Assembly: GCA_033032175.1 (NCBI GenBank)
Contig: CM065321.1
Coordinates: 10,066,501-10,130,500, forward strand
Length of the DNA stretch: 64,000 nt
Source: Saturnia japonica
Taxonomy: Eukaryota; Arthropoda; Insecta; Lepidoptera; Saturniidae
Direction of reading: 5' to 3'
Program-made: the position numbers and the translations under genes
The notes under the pieces: generated by a model
Seen by the model: only the letters and a program-made list of their open reading frames with translations
The model's database searches: none
Told to the model about the DNA's origin: nothing
Part shown: positions 13,126 to 24,548 of the stretch, one piece after another
How the letters are laid out: every line of letters begins with the position of its first letter
Numbering within the stretch: the first letter of the stretch is position 1

Positions 13126-13330
13126 AAGATCGATGACAGTTTAAGTCCTCCCACGGTTGTAGTTAGGCCGGAACGCAACGATACGGTACGCCAATTTACA
13201 TTAATTCACCATATTTTCGTTGTGTAGGTACTCGTTTGTCGTAATTCGCAATTTATACAAACAGTCCCATGGTGACCGAGTTCTGAACTTTGGCATATTT
13301 GCTTTTGTTACAAAGGTAATCTTTCTGACT
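13126..13330 (+). repeat. Low-copy repeat R3, copy 1
   Basis: Aligns end to end with 26224-26425 in the same orientation. Shared blocks are AGATCGA, GTAGTTAG, TTTACATTAATTC, TATTTTCGTT, ACAGTCCCA/CTGTCCCA and a GCATATTT/GCCTATTT block. Divergence is substantial. No coding frame is shared. Confidence 0.6.
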
Positions 13331-14634
13331 TTAATACGCCCACAAAGTAAATTGTTATATTAGCTTGACATTTGCTGAACTACTAACATAATTAATGAGA
13401 CTGGACCTATTCTATTATTAATAACTCCATATTTATTTTATAAGCTGTGGTGAAATGGTGAAATGATAAGAATGCGCTCACCCTTGATTATAATAATTAC
13501 CAGCTAGCCTGGCAAACGTTGTTCTGCCTTTTTTCATATAGTACAATTAACGCGAACTCAGCGCCACCTTGTACTATTTTTTCCTGCAAACTTATCTAAG
13601 AGTTCAAGGACGTTAATGAATAAATAAAAAAATAATTAAGCGTATTCATACTTTGAATCGTGGAGGTTATGTCTTGAGTTCATATCAAAATCCTGAATTT
13701 GAAAAAGGATGTTCAGTTTTTCCCGAATTTGAAATTTGTTCTGGATCCTTACCCAAATTTTCTTTATAATAAAATCTATTATAATGGCCAAACTCTACTG
13801 GCGAAGGCCTGTGCCGGTTCAAGTATTAATTAATGTTTTTGTGTAATACGCGGACTGATTTATTATTTTTATTCTTAATCTTATACAAAACTTTAACACA
13901 AGTATCAAAACTTGTGCAATAGCCATAAATAATGATTGTATCAAATATAATAATGACATGCAAAGTACACCCAATGGTCGTTTCCAATATAAAACTCATA
14001 GCAATCTATTGAGCAATGCAAGCTAGCTTCAGATATAGCGCCGATTATTTCTTATTCCTGATGGTATAAGATCGAAATTACTATAACAGTAAGATATGAC
14101 TATATAGATTCAACCAGCTAAAAGAAAATTGTCAACCAACTATCGGGACGGGTTCGCGTTTACAAAGCAAAGATATACAGTAGTTCGCGTTTTATTACTT
14201 TTCTTACATTTCGGCATCGAATGCTTATAGAACGTTTGTTTCCTTTTTATAAAAGTTTTTCAAGCTTTTTTAACGACTACCATTGACGCACTAGATCGTG
14301 CGGAATTTAGTTATTATAAAGCATTTTTACATAGCTGTTTTTAATTTGAATTTTGAATGGAACTTTTTGTTAAAGTAATGCTCTTTACTGTGGAGGATAA
14401 AGGTAAAGAGAAACATCTTATATGAGGGACAAGTTGAAAAAAGTATCCAGCTGAGAGCAGCAAATTATAATTCTAAAACCTACCAAAATGACGCTAGCGT
14501 ATTAAGAGGGAATGATACTTTTTCGTGATTTTAAAATTTGTAAAACTTCAAAATAATATTGAATAATTATGGGAATGTTTGTGGAATAATTTTTCTCTCA
14601 TAGTGAGCAAAAATTAAAAAATAATAACTTTTGG
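13331..14634. other. AT-rich spacer
   Basis: A short repeat scrap at about 13505-13600 (CGTTGTTCTGCC and CAGCGCCACCTT) matches 8905-8970. No gene is supported. Confidence 0.4.
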
Positions 14635-14759
14635 CGTTATTTTTAACATTTGCTACCGTGGCGCCGCGCCGTCACTCTAATTTGAAGCTTTATAACGGAT
14701 ACTTTTTTATACATAGAGATGGTACTTCTGGTAGAGACCCTCCATACTATTTACGGACG

Positions 14760-15060
14760 GGATGGGACTGGAGTTTTTGGAAAGTAGCCACAATCTCACC
14801 CGATATGGCCCAAGATGGTAACCTAGTGGAAGACTAGCTCTCAAGTGCAGCTGCCGGAACACACTTATTGGAGCTTGGCGAGAAATTTTCAACTTGAGGA
14901 TGTTAGCCCGGCAAGCATTAGATAAAGCCCTACCAGCATGCTATGGTTCCATCACGATATTTTCCTTCACCGAAAACTCAGACTAATTGCAGTGATTCGA
15001 ACTTACCTATGTTGATCGACGCGAAGTCAGTACACACTATCACTGAGCCATATAAGAAGG
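14760..15060 (+). repeat. Dispersed repeat R1, partial copy
   Basis: Contains GGCCCAAGATGGTAACC, GCAGCTGCCGGAACAC, TGCTATGGTTCCATCACG and CACTGAGCCATAT in the order of 4370-5140. Small open frames here are shadows of the repeat. Confidence 0.6.
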
Positions 15061-16461
15061 GAAAAAAAATTATCTACTAAAAACGTAAACGAACTGGGAA
15101 TATTGATTTAACCCTTTTTCTCAAATCTGTGGATTTAACGATAACGAAACGATATGAGCTGTAGGAAGTGTTGTACCTCGGCTCCCATTCTTCGGTTTTA
15201 TTACCATTGAAGAAATATGACGTTTATGATGAATTGAACGACACTAATGAGTACGGTGTGGTCAACTTGCATTTCCCTGATTTAGTTTAGAGTGTGCATA
15301 ATGTATTATTTTATTATGTGTTTTATTTTTATTTTTTTTGTTTATTATTAAAATGTGGTAAGTATATTTCATCTATATTTATGTGTAACTCGTGCCAAAA
15401 TTTATGGCCGCTCTGAACACAGCAACGAGTCTGAAATCGCACATTGTCCTATCGAATAAATAATACTTAGAATGCCATAATAATATGTTATCTTACTTTT
15501 AGATTCAAAATTAATAATAATAATAATAAAACACTTTATTCTGAATCAATAACATTTATAGTTTAAAATCTAAAATAAAATAACACTACAGATTATAATA
15601 TGCTTCTTAGTTCGGTGTGCTTATTAGCAAAGGCCTCCCCTAATATAGCTTGAAAGGTACCCTGATCCCACATATTGAGATCAAGGAGCCATATAAGACT
15701 TTTTCTAATTCACTACTGAAATTGACAATTATGACATAAAGCATCGAGATTTTTACAATGATGAAGGTTTGCTAAATGTTAAATGTTTGTTTTCCACCCG
15801 TGTGACGTCACAGCAGAGATTATTACACTAATATGGCTGATAGCGTTTTCGCCTGTTTACGACAAGTAAACTTTTAAAATAAAGTTGCAAAACTTTTAAA
15901 AACATTGTAATTATTTTTTTCTCTAATCGGACAATAATTAATTATTTAAGACCTTTGAAGTCAACTAGTCTATTGTTATTAAATATAATTTATTCAAATA
16001 TCTGTAATATTTATAAGTACCTACCATGTGCCTCATAGGTCTAAGCTTATTCCCGATCTGCAGTTGAGCATAGTGGATAAACTATACTTTATACGGATAT
16101 TAAAGTCACAGCTTACTAAGGCTTCTTGACTGTTTTGGTATGTTATCCTTTTCTTCATTCTTTCTAGCATTCCAGTTCTGCATTATATTATATGCCATGC
16201 CGCATTTTTCATGCCCAGATTAGATTATACGACAATTAGACGACCCCATAAGAATTCGAGACCGCTACTATTAAAAATTTAATTCAGAGTAAAGAAAATT
16301 ATTATTATTATGTGGGATGATCACCCTCTACAAAAAACAAAACACACCATGGACATTTAACTAAAATTATTAAAAAAGCAAAGATCATCTTCTAAATATT
16401 GTACATATATGGTAGGAGAATTAATGTGATTAAACTAGTCACATCTTATGTATCATGAGGT
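15061..16461. other. AT-rich spacer
   Basis: A short AAT trinucleotide run at about 15511-15530. No gene or known element recognised. Confidence 0.4.
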
Positions 16462-16914
16462 TGAAAAGACGTCCACAATATTTTACTGTGTGCTAAATTA
16501 ATAGCGCTCGTTTTATTCTTGTTTCTTACAAAGTTACAGTAGTTCGTAGTAACAATGTGGTTTCTTAATAACGTTCTTGACTGTAGTTTGCTTGTAGATT
16601 CGCTGCTTGCTGTTGCTGGTGTTGTGGTGTTTCTCGAACTGATCGTAGTACTGCCGTTTTTTTTTTTTTTTTGTCTGACCTTGCTGTTAGCCTTAGGGGC
16701 CCTATCCGAAAACAGAGCCGCTGCGGCTTTTACAACTTTACCGGGCTTGGGGGCGAGCGCTTAAGGCACTCAGCCGCGTAAGCGTGGGCAACCAGCGCGC
16801 AAGGGTGCCAAAGTGGCCGGACCTCGGCTTGGGCTGTTGCCGCGATTGCAATGAAGTCGCGATCTGTCTAATACCCTATCCGTAAAATCGAGCTAAACTA
16901 ACATATACAGATAT

Positions 16915-16952
16915 ACATGTTCCTTCCTCCTGGGAGGAAGGAAGGAACATGT
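16915..16952 (-). other. 3' UTR hairpin of jockey copy 1
   Basis: ACATGTTCC at the left pairs with GGAACATGT at the right, continuing through complementary TTCC and GGAA repeats. The same structure is kept in the other copies at 32208-32245 and 34671-34710. In the last, the outer stem is changed on both sides to GCACG and CGTGC. Its position in the 3' UTR makes it a candidate template-recognition structure (inference). Confidence 0.55.
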
Positions 16953-17172
16953 GTACGTGTATTTAGTAATCTGAAATATGTTCTACACTAACTAGTGCAA
17001 AAAAAGAAAAAAAAAGGTTCCTTACAGAACCTATGTACCTGTGAGGTGTGCACGTATGTACATATGTGTGTACGTGATGCTTGTATGTGGGTAGCTAAGT
17101 GTTGCACGTAAAGTGTCACTTGTATCGCGCGGGCGGCTGCCAGACTCAAGGGGTTCACCCCGAGGAACGGAC

Positions 17173-19749
17173 CTAGGCTTGAGTTGCCGCGGGAGAGGGA
17201 GGTCGCGGCGGTGGGTGTGCGGGAGCGAAATTAGCCGCCCGTCCCCTGCGGAGGGAACGGTGGTTACGCGGGCGTGGGCGAAAACACGCTCTGTTTAGAG
17301 AGACGGTTGAGTAATATGCGATTTATTTCTCGATTTCGTCATCGGGATCGGTAAAGATGTTACGCGGTCGGCGCTGTAAGCGGGTGGCGTTTGGGACTGG
17401 AACGTAATTCGCGGCGGCTTGGATCAAAGGATTCGCGTGATTTGACGCGGTATCAAAGTAAGATCGTGAGAGGTATTTGATGTAAGACTCGATCGAGGGG
17501 AGTTTCATATCTCTATGAAGGTCTACCTGTCGAACGAACCAGGGGGCGTTATTGATTTTACGTAGTACTCGAGTTTGAAGGACTTGGAATTTGTGTATGT
17601 TCAATTTTGACATATGTGCGAATGCGGCGCAGCTATATGTCATAATCGGACGTATGCACATTTTGTAGAGAGTAAGCTTATGTCTCAGGGACATTTTGCT
17701 TATGATCAGGGGCTGTAATCGACTTATGGCCATTGCGGCTGTTTTACAGACGGCACGGACATGAGAATCAAAGGTAAGTTTTCTATCGAAGGTCACACCG
17801 AGATATTTAGTCTTGGTGGCCCAGGGGATATTGTCTTTGAAGAGTTTGAGAGTTTTGACACTCTCAGGGTGCACTTTTCGACTAGGATCAAAGATAATCG
17901 CGGCGCTCTTCGAGGGGTTGACGGCTATGCGCCATTTGGTGTACCATTTACCGAGAGTGGTGACTGCGCGTTGGACTCTGTGTCTGAGCCTAAGTCTGTT
18001 CCTATTCGACGCGTAGATGACTGTGTCGTCAGCGTATAGACCTACCTGGACCCTAGGAGGACGAGGTAGGTCACTGACATACAGATTGAAGAGACAAGGC
18101 GCCAGAATGGAGCCTTGCGGGACGCCCGAGCGTATGGGGTGGGCTGTGGAGAGTACACTTTCCGCTCGGTAGCGGAAGGTGCGGTCGGTGAGGTAGTCGC
18201 GGATAATGTGAACTAACCTATCTGGGACTTGTAACTGGTGTAGCTTGTGGACTAGTCCGGCGTGCCAGACCTTGTCGAAGGCCTTGGCGACGTCGAAGAA
18301 GACCGCGAGCGTACTGTATGGAGGATCTTTCGCGAAGTTAGTCGCTATGTGCTCCGTGAGGCGTTGCACCTGGTGCGTACACGAGTGTCGAGCGCGGAAC
18401 CCGAACTTTTCCGGTGGATATAGATTTTTCTCGTCTATCACGGTTTTGAGACGGTTCAGAAGGAGCCGCTCGTAGATTTTACCTAAGGTATTCAAGAGAC
18501 TGATCGGGCGATAGCTGTCGGGAAGCGATGCTTTTTTGCCGGGTTTATATATCCCTATGACTATGGCCGTTTTCCAAGCGGCTGGGAAATGGCAGTGGGC
18601 GATGTTTACATTGAATATGCAAACCAAGAGTGCTATGAGGTGATCAGGAAGAAGTTTGAGTACTTCGTTCCGGATCCCGTCAGGACCGGGAGATTTTTTG
18701 AGCTTAAGGCCCTTAATGACGGAACAGACTTCGTCAGATGTTAACGTAGTTAGGGTATCCGCCGGTGGGACCGAACTGAGTTCCTGTACCGAGGATTCGA
18801 TTGTGTTGACATGTACGGCGTCTATGTTGTCGCAGTTTGGAGAGCACTGGCTCTCCAAGCTTGCGGCAAGACACTCCGCTTTGTCTTCGCTATCGAACGC
18901 GAGTGGGAGGCCCAGGCCTCTTTCGAGGGGTGGTAGTTGGGAGGAGTGTTCTATTTTTAAAGATCTGGCTAACTTCCAGTATGTGAGATGGGACGGTCTG
19001 AGACCCTCTACGAGGTTGTCCCAGCTGTGACCTCTGTATTCAGTGATGCGAGCTTTGAACTCTCTTTGTAATGCGCGTAACCGTGCGCAGTTTTCCCTGG
19101 ACGGGAATGAGTCGTGAGCGCGTGTCGCGGCGTTCTTTTCCGTCTTTAACGCTCGCAGGTCGGCAGGGAGTATAAAGCGGCGATCGCTCACCGTTTTGAC
19201 CTCTCTCGAGGCCTCTCTGATGCTGACCTGGAGGTGGTCAACGAGGGAATCGATCGCTAAGTCAGCGTCTGCGGCCGACTGCAGTACGTCAGGGACCCTA
19301 TCTAGGCTGTCCGAGGACGGCCTGTCCGCGAGTAAATGCTTGAGTTTCGCGTAGTCAACCACCTGGACGGACGGAGGACTATGGTCGGAGGGATGTCCTA
19401 GTCGGAGGATGACCGGGCGGTGATCGGAGTCGAGTTCGTGTACGACTCCTAAAAGTTGTAACCGAAGCTCGATACCTTTCAATAGAGCCACATCAAGGAC
19501 TGTCGGACGACAGTGATCCTGAAAGTGGGTGGGTTCGGAGGGAGCTAACACGTCAAAGTTCATGTCATTGCATAGCTGATTGAGTAATTTTAGAAGTGTT
19601 TCTTGTACGAGAAACACATCTAACTGACGCTCAACTAGGAAGTTAGCCACGAGATTACGCTGAGAAGCAAGGTTCCTAGCGTTAAAGAAGGCAATGTTAA
19701 TTCCTTTCGGTTTTAACTTATCCATTGGAAGGCTTATGGTTTGCGGCAT
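17173..19749 (-). pseudogene. Jockey-type ORF2 (endonuclease and reverse transcriptase), copy 1
   Basis: ORF2 proteins nick the target and copy the element RNA into the site. The start at 19749 overlaps the end of ORF1, a usual jockey arrangement. Residues 1-110 are endonuclease, with FFNARNL, VQETLLK (Glu) and a DSDHRPV end motif. The middle of the domain is gone: about 100 residues are missing between VQETLLK and NFDVLAP, including the GDLN-type catalytic segment. The reverse transcriptase follows with KSPGPDGIRNEVLKLLP near residue 350, SYRPISLLNTLGK, FFDVAKAFDKVWH, SGVPQGSILAP and the catalytic YADDTVIYAS near 571. A TAA at 17323-17325 replaces the CAA found in locus B, so 49 C-terminal codons down to the natural stop at 17173 are lost. 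Confidence 0.9.
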
Positions 19750-21273
19750 CGAGGTCTAGACGGTGTATCGTCTCCGATAGCCGGGGGAATTTCCACACGG
19801 TCATTATGCAACCGTGTTCGTTGAGATAGTCGACGTATGCGCCGACTTCCGTGACGCTGTGCTCTCGGAGCAACAGGGCAATAAGGACAACGTCCGATGG
19901 AGGAGGAGAACCGCGTGGAGCGGAGGTTTGAGCAGCCATAAGAGGCTGTGGTTTAGGGGCCAATTCCAAGTCCATAAGGGGCTGGGGATAGTTAGATAAA
20001 TAGATAGTTCGCGGGGTGCCCTGCTTGACCGCAAAGTACGCAGCTCGGCTCACCGGGTGAGTCGCGCGTGCGGGGACACTCCCTAGTGGAGTGATTCTCG
20101 GGGCACTTGACGCACCTTGGAGTGAGATGACAGTGGCGGGAGGAGTGCCCGTACAATTGGCAGTTGTGACACTGCGTCGGGATTCTATTTTTGTATGGGT
20201 TTTCTACTGTGATGCCTGAGAGGCCACACACAGTAGCTATGTTATAGATAGCTTTACCCTCGGGGGTTCTATCTAGAATAACCACTACCATAGGGAATGG
20301 TTTTCTGTCTGGGCCGTACATCCAGTGTACTTCGTGCACCGGATAGTTTTGGGAGCGGAGGGATTCGAGTACTTCCTCAGGGGAGATCTCGAAGGGGATT
20401 CTGCGGATTACGACGCGGAGTTTCCGGTCTTCGTTTAGTGTGTACGTATAGTACGCTAGTTTTTTCTCCGTGAGGAGCCTAGTGAGGTCTCGGTGGGCGT
20501 CCGACGTGCTCACCGAGACTTGTATGCCCGTGGCGATGCTACGGGCTTTCGTGAAGGGGATTTTTGAGAGTCTAATATTGGACTCTAACTTTGTCCAGGC
20601 GGCTTTGTCCTGGACAATAACGGGTGGGGGGCGGGCTTTCCTCCCGAGAGGGCCTGCCGCGGGCGCGGGCGCGTGCGCGGACGCGGGGCGCGTGGGAGAC
20701 GTGGGAATGGGGGTGCGCGTGTCGAGATCCGGTCCGGCTGTTAGCGGCGCGTTTAGTTTTTCTAGATACGACGGTGGTAAAACCGTCGTCATCGTTGGCA
20801 GCGGGCCGGATGTTGGGGATTGTTTGATCCATCTGATTCGGATCAGTGGATACGGGAGACTCTACAGGGAGAGCTGCGAAGGAGTTATGCACGGGAAGTG
20901 CGTTGCCTGCTGGCGTATCGGAGCGCCTTCTGTGGGGAATAGAGTTTCGCGAGTTAGAGCGGGAGGGGCGGCGCGCACCATGGCCTTTGGACAGAATGTC
21001 TTCAGGTGTAGGCACGGCGGGATTTAAGTATGGCGCGGCGACGATGGGTGCAGCGGCGGTGGGAACGTAGGCGGTGGGCGCGTTGGCGGATATGGACGCG
21101 ACGGCGGATGTAGACGCGACGGCGGCGGGTTCGGAGTCGACTAGCTCATACGTCGCACCGGGAGTTACTTCAAGTGTGGCTGTGTACTCGGCGTACAAGT
21201 CAGGGACTCGAAGCTTCATAAAGTTGAAGACCTTATGAAGCTCATATTCGTGCACTGTTATTTCTTTTGCCAT
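19718..21273 (-). pseudogene. Jockey-type ORF1 (gag-like nucleic-acid binding protein), frameshifted
   Basis: The gag-like protein coats element RNA. The start is at 21273 (MAKEITVHEYELHKVF). An Ala-, Pro- and Arg-rich low-complexity region follows. The frame then changes near 20625-20640 in a run of C on the minus strand. The second frame (to 19992) carries a PRE_C2HC-like region (LRVVIRRIPFEISPEEV onward) and zinc knuckles CHNCQLYGHSSRHC (CX2CX4HX4C) and CVKCPENHSTREC (CX2CX3HX4C). A third, CVLCGQAGH, is cut off by a second frame break near 20000-20050. The third frame then runs to 19718 and overlaps the ORF2 start. Domain order is typical of the jockey clade; the two breaks make it non-functional. 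Confidence 0.85.
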
Positions 21274-22202
21274 CCCGCTGGCGGTTGGGGGGGCGGGCGA
21301 GTGAATTTAAGAAACCTCCCTGCCTGGAGGGCAGGGGGGTACGTCAAATGAGTTTAACGGGCTCTACGAGCCCGGAGCAATGAGACCTGTGTGTCACGGT
21401 GTAATGACGCACAGGAAAGGACCTATCGTTTCCCTAGGGGAGTCCCTAGCAGTCTCGTGGCAGAGGACGCAGACCGGTAAAACCGCGGCTCCGCCCAAAC
21501 AACCACGAGGATGGAATGGTAAGGATAGAAAGGGTTGGGTAGGAGACACCTGGGGCTTAACTGTGCAAAAAGGCAAAGGCTAAGATTCCCAGGCCCGTCC
21601 GAGTTATCGTTTACCTCAGAAGGAGGTAACCGGAGAGCGCTCGGGTCACGCCCCGTTCGTCTTCGTTAACACCGCTAGGTATCTGACGAACGACCACTAA
21701 ACGTGGATTTGCGTGTCTTTGAAACAAGATTCGCGCTGAAAAGCGCGTTTGTTGTCGTACTAATAAGTACGGTTTTTCGTGTGCACCGAAGTGCTACACG
21801 AAATGCGCGAGCGAGACGGCGCTATGCGCGCAACGAGTACCCAGATACTCGCTACACAACAATAACACCGTCTTCGCTATAAACCGCGGTATGTAAACGC
21901 TTAAAAAACTAGATTTAAACCGTGTACTTTGAACCGGCAGGCCTAGGACCGGGTCCGTGGATCAAAGCAAACAAGTCTCAACTAGTCTAAGCAGAGCGCG
22001 AAGTTCAATGAAATAGCTTAAAAAACCAGCTTTAGATTGTGTACTCTGAACCGGCAGGCCTAGGACCGGGTCCGTGGATCAGAGTAAACACTCGTAAACT
22101 AGTTCAAGCAGTAATGAAATAAATTACGAGAGCGATCGAGAGCGCTAACGGACACGTCCGTTCACACCAACGGTCGAAATCGGAATCTCCCTTCCGTCGT
22201 CA
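21274..22202 (-). promoter_or_regulatory. 5' UTR of jockey copy 1, with hairpins and a tandem repeat
   Basis: Holds a run of short perfect or near-perfect hairpins: 21611-21629 (7-bp stem), 21732-21747 (CGCGCT/AGCGCG), 21756-21771 (CGTACT/AGTACG), 21778-21800 (on the element strand this closes a GCAC-TTCG-GTGC loop) and 21834-21851 (CGAGTA/TACTCG). It also holds a tandem duplication with a 117-bp period at about 21895-22130, whose shared core begins GAACCGGCAGGCCTAGGACC. Jockey elements carry an internal promoter in this region (family knowledge); a translation role for the hairpins is inference. Confidence 0.6.
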
Positions 22203-22342
22203 GTAGTACTGCCGCCCTCTTCGCTATATTTAACCTCGCCCTTTGCCTCGCAACCGGTCGTGCGATGGATTGCGTGCGGGGCGTCGCTCAGCCAATGAGC
22301 GCGCACGCCCTGTGTGCGCGCTCTCGGCAGTACCATGAGTCA

Positions 22343-22371
22343 CCATGCCAGATATTCCGAGTCTGGCATGG
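22343..22371 (-). other. U3 hairpin of LTR A
   Basis: CCATGCCAGA and TCTGGCATGG form a perfect 10-bp stem around a 9-base loop. The same hairpin is at 29706-29734 in LTR B. Confidence 0.6.
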
Positions 22372-22591
22372 TTCATCCTTACAACTAGTGAAATTTATAC
22401 ATTTAAACTTACAACTAGCTATATTCTTATTCTAATCGTTTTAAAATACACATATTCAGTTCATATTGTTATATCTATTCCTAACACGTATTTTTATAAA
22501 CCTTATTCCTAACACGTATTATTTAATTTATTTGTTCATTCTATACTATTAGACTATCGTTATTCGCTCGCCCCGCTCGCTGTCCGCAACA

Positions 22592-23260
22592 AAGGTAGTG
22601 TCTTTCTTTAGGACAAGTAGGACGAATAATTTTTCTTTCTAAAACCATAGCTGTAACCTCCCCTACAGGCAATAAATAATAGAAATAAAAATAAATTTAA
22701 AGTTAGTAAGATCAATAAAAGTTTTCTAAGTAGAAATGTTGGTTCTATAAAAGATCCTTAAGGACATTACCAATTTGCCGGACAATAATTTCAAGAACCA
22801 TGTCAAGCAGGTTTTGTTATAAGTAGTTTCTTATCAGGTGTATCATTTGACATGAATGATAATAATGTCTGGAAATTACTCCCTCTCTGTATATTCGCTA
22901 AAATAATATAATCATAAGCATTAATTACACAGTAAAAAAACATTTGATAAAGTTTCTTGTCGGATCTTTTCGGTGATTATGGTGACTTTTTATCCTTATT
23001 TAAATAAAGTATTTTTGATCTTTTTTATGTGTCTTTCCTCGCCTAATCTTAGAGTTAGACGGGTAGACAAATTAAGGTTTTCGTAATGCAGAAAGTTTAA
23101 AATAGCCTCGTCTTATCGCTTTATAGGTGTAATGGTCAGGAATGTCGTTTGGGAAGAAATCGTGACACGGCTTACAGCTGATGTCGTTATTTCCTAGTTT
23201 GGGAGAGAGATCATTTATCAGAGGCGAAACTTTTAGGGTTATTATGTTTATTTTATTTAA
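22592..23260. other. AT-rich spacer
   Basis: Starts right after LTR A. No gene or repeat recognised. Confidence 0.4.
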
Positions 23261-23508
23261 CTGCCTCGTTAGCCTAGTGGTCGTAAGCGCGACTGCTATG
23301 GTTCGAATCCCAGGTCGAGCAAAGTGTTATTGGGTTTTTCCTATGAAATTCTCAGTAGCAGCTCGGACTTTGGTTTCGTGCTCGATTAATGGCAATAGGC
23401 TCGCCCCCTATTACATGGGGCCTAAAAACATACACGGCGAACTGTAGGTTTGTACACCTCTGCCTAACCCTTCGGGGAATACAGGCGTGATGGTATATTA
23501 TGTTATGT
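23261..23508 (+). mobile_element. tRNA-derived SINE, copy 1
   Basis: The head resembles a tRNA gene with pol III boxes: an A-box-like TAGCCTAGTGGTCG and a B-box-like GGTTCGAATCCC. The body has AAAGTGTTATTGGGTTTTTC, CTCAGTAGCAGCTCGGA, GGCAATAGGCTCGCCCCC and CCCTTCGGGG. The tail has short TATGTTATG-type repeats. It is followed by no tRNA acceptor end, so it is a SINE and not a tRNA gene. Two further copies in the window have the same strand. Confidence 0.85.
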
Positions 23509-23924
23509 GTAAATTATATTGAGTGTTGTGAGATTATTAGAATAATTAATAATTATTGATTTGTTAATTTTACGTCAAAAAACTGCTCAAACATACTTTG
23601 TTAACATATACATAACTATAATAGTTACTATTCGTACAAATCCGATATTAGAAACATAGTGGAATAAGTAAATATTATGAAATAAATAAACATGCAATAC
23701 TAAATTAAAAACTAAGTGCTAAATAATAATACTTGGAACGAAACATTTTGTTATTTACTTTGTTCCCGTTTTCTTCAAAGTGAAACGAATCGCGCGCCAC
23801 CTACTGTAAAGTGGTAGTACTAATTCAGAAAAGTACACGGGTGTGCATAATATCGCACAAATTTTTTTATAACCTACCAACTATGGAATAACTTATTATA
23901 TATTCTACCCGTGTAATTTTTTTT

Positions 23925-24265
23925 GAAATGAGAATCGGTTGATAATTAATGACAGTTTTTTTACGATAAAAAAAAAAAAAACAAAAAACAAGAAAATTAA
24001 ATTCCATTATGGCTAAAATTCAGTTAGTTGTGTCAAATTGTATGCAACTGGTCAATCTTAAATCTGGTTTAACGATATAAACATGATTTAAGGTTTTGGT
24101 TCAAGCCGTTCTAAGAGTAGGTATTATTGAAAATTCTCGTGGCCTATCAATAATTGACCGTTGTTGGCATAAGCTTTCCTCCCGTGTACAACATTTTATA
24201 AGAATCGGTCAACCCATTATTGAGTTAAATCCGGACATACAAACAGACAGACATATAGAAAAACA
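23925..24265 (-). mobile_element. Helitron-like repeat fragment (family of 46296-46994)
   Basis: On the minus strand it carries TCCGGATTTAACTCAATAAT, TGACCGATTCTTATAAAAT and GTACACGGGAGGAAAGCTTA, matching the left part of the 46296 element. The ends are not preserved. Confidence 0.5.
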
Positions 24266-24442
24266 TTTTTAAGGACATAGTCGTGACCAATGTCCTTTAT
24301 ATAGCATGTCTGTGAGGACATTTGGAAAAAAATTACATTTATTTATTTAAGATATACAAATCTCACAGCACATTTTAAAAATTGTAAAATAGTTAGAAAC
24401 GATAATGATAGTGTGTATGGGTCTATTTAAAATAGTATATTA

Positions 24443-24542
24443 CGCACCGAGGGAGAAAAGTAGGACATTCACGCCCGCGCGTATGACTTCGACTCGGGTG
24501 ACAATCGCGGGTGGGGATGTCCTACTTTTCTCCCTAGGTGCG
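24443..24542. repeat. Long perfect-stem palindrome 1
   Basis: CGCACCGAGGGAGAAAAGTA at 24443 pairs, over 26 bases with a single mismatch, with the segment ending CCTAGGTGCG at 24542. About 48 bases lie between the arms. It may be a tiny MITE or a hairpin-forming repeat. Confidence 0.6.
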
Positions 24543-24548
24543 TTTACA

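Larger units (their letters stand above)
16657..22202 (-). mobile_element. Jockey-type non-LTR retrotransposon, copy 1 (subfamily J1)
   Basis: A 5.5-kb element reading right to left: 5' UTR (22202-21274), ORF1 (gag-like), ORF2 (endonuclease and reverse transcriptase), 3' UTR and a 16-base poly-A tail (T run at 16657-16672). It is bounded by a perfect 12-bp target duplication: GTAGTACTGCCG as written on the plus strand at 16645-16656 and 22203-22214. The gag PRE_C2HC-like region, the zinc knuckles and the ORF2 domain order are those of the jockey clade. It is dead: two frame breaks in ORF1, an internal deletion in the endonuclease and a premature stop in ORF2. The 3' UTR is nearly identical to that of the locus B copy. 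Confidence 0.9.
16462..22591 (-). mobile_element. Locus A: solo LTR-like element split by a jockey-type insertion
   Basis: The outer sequence starts at 22591 on the minus strand with TGTTGCGGACAGCGAGCGGG. Its 5' part is 22203-22591 and its 3' part is 16462-16656. Joined, these make about 572 bp. The same two parts flank the jockey pieces in locus B, where the end reads CGCAATA, a near-perfect inverse of TGTTGCG. The join region has a TATA-like ATATAG motif upstream of a CAGTACT start-like motif, and AATAAAA lies in the 3' part. This layout (U3, start site, poly-A signal, TG at the 5' end) fits a solo LTR of a Ty3- or BEL/Pao-type retrotransposon; no gag-pol is present. Flanks ACCTT and ACCTC are a possible 5-bp target duplication with one mismatch. 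The 3' terminus of this copy is slightly shortened compared with locus B. Confidence 0.7.

Noticed and set aside
12810..13136. 108-codon open frame on the plus strand
   Set aside because: No motif, no splice or promoter context, and it overlaps repeat R3; likely chance.
17761..18039. 92-codon plus-strand frame, repeated at 31120-31398 on the other strand
   Set aside because: Identical in both only because it is the antisense of the jockey ORF2; a shadow frame.
16462..22591. Reading the outer LTR parts as the true 5' and 3' ends of the jockey element
   Set aside because: Copy 3 ends at its poly-A followed by a clean 13-bp duplication, and in locus A the jockey is bounded by 12-bp duplications inside the outer sequence.
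23261..23345. Possible tRNA gene (A- and B-box-like motifs)
   Set aside because: No complete cloverleaf or acceptor end; the body and tail are shared with two other copies, so it is a SINE head.
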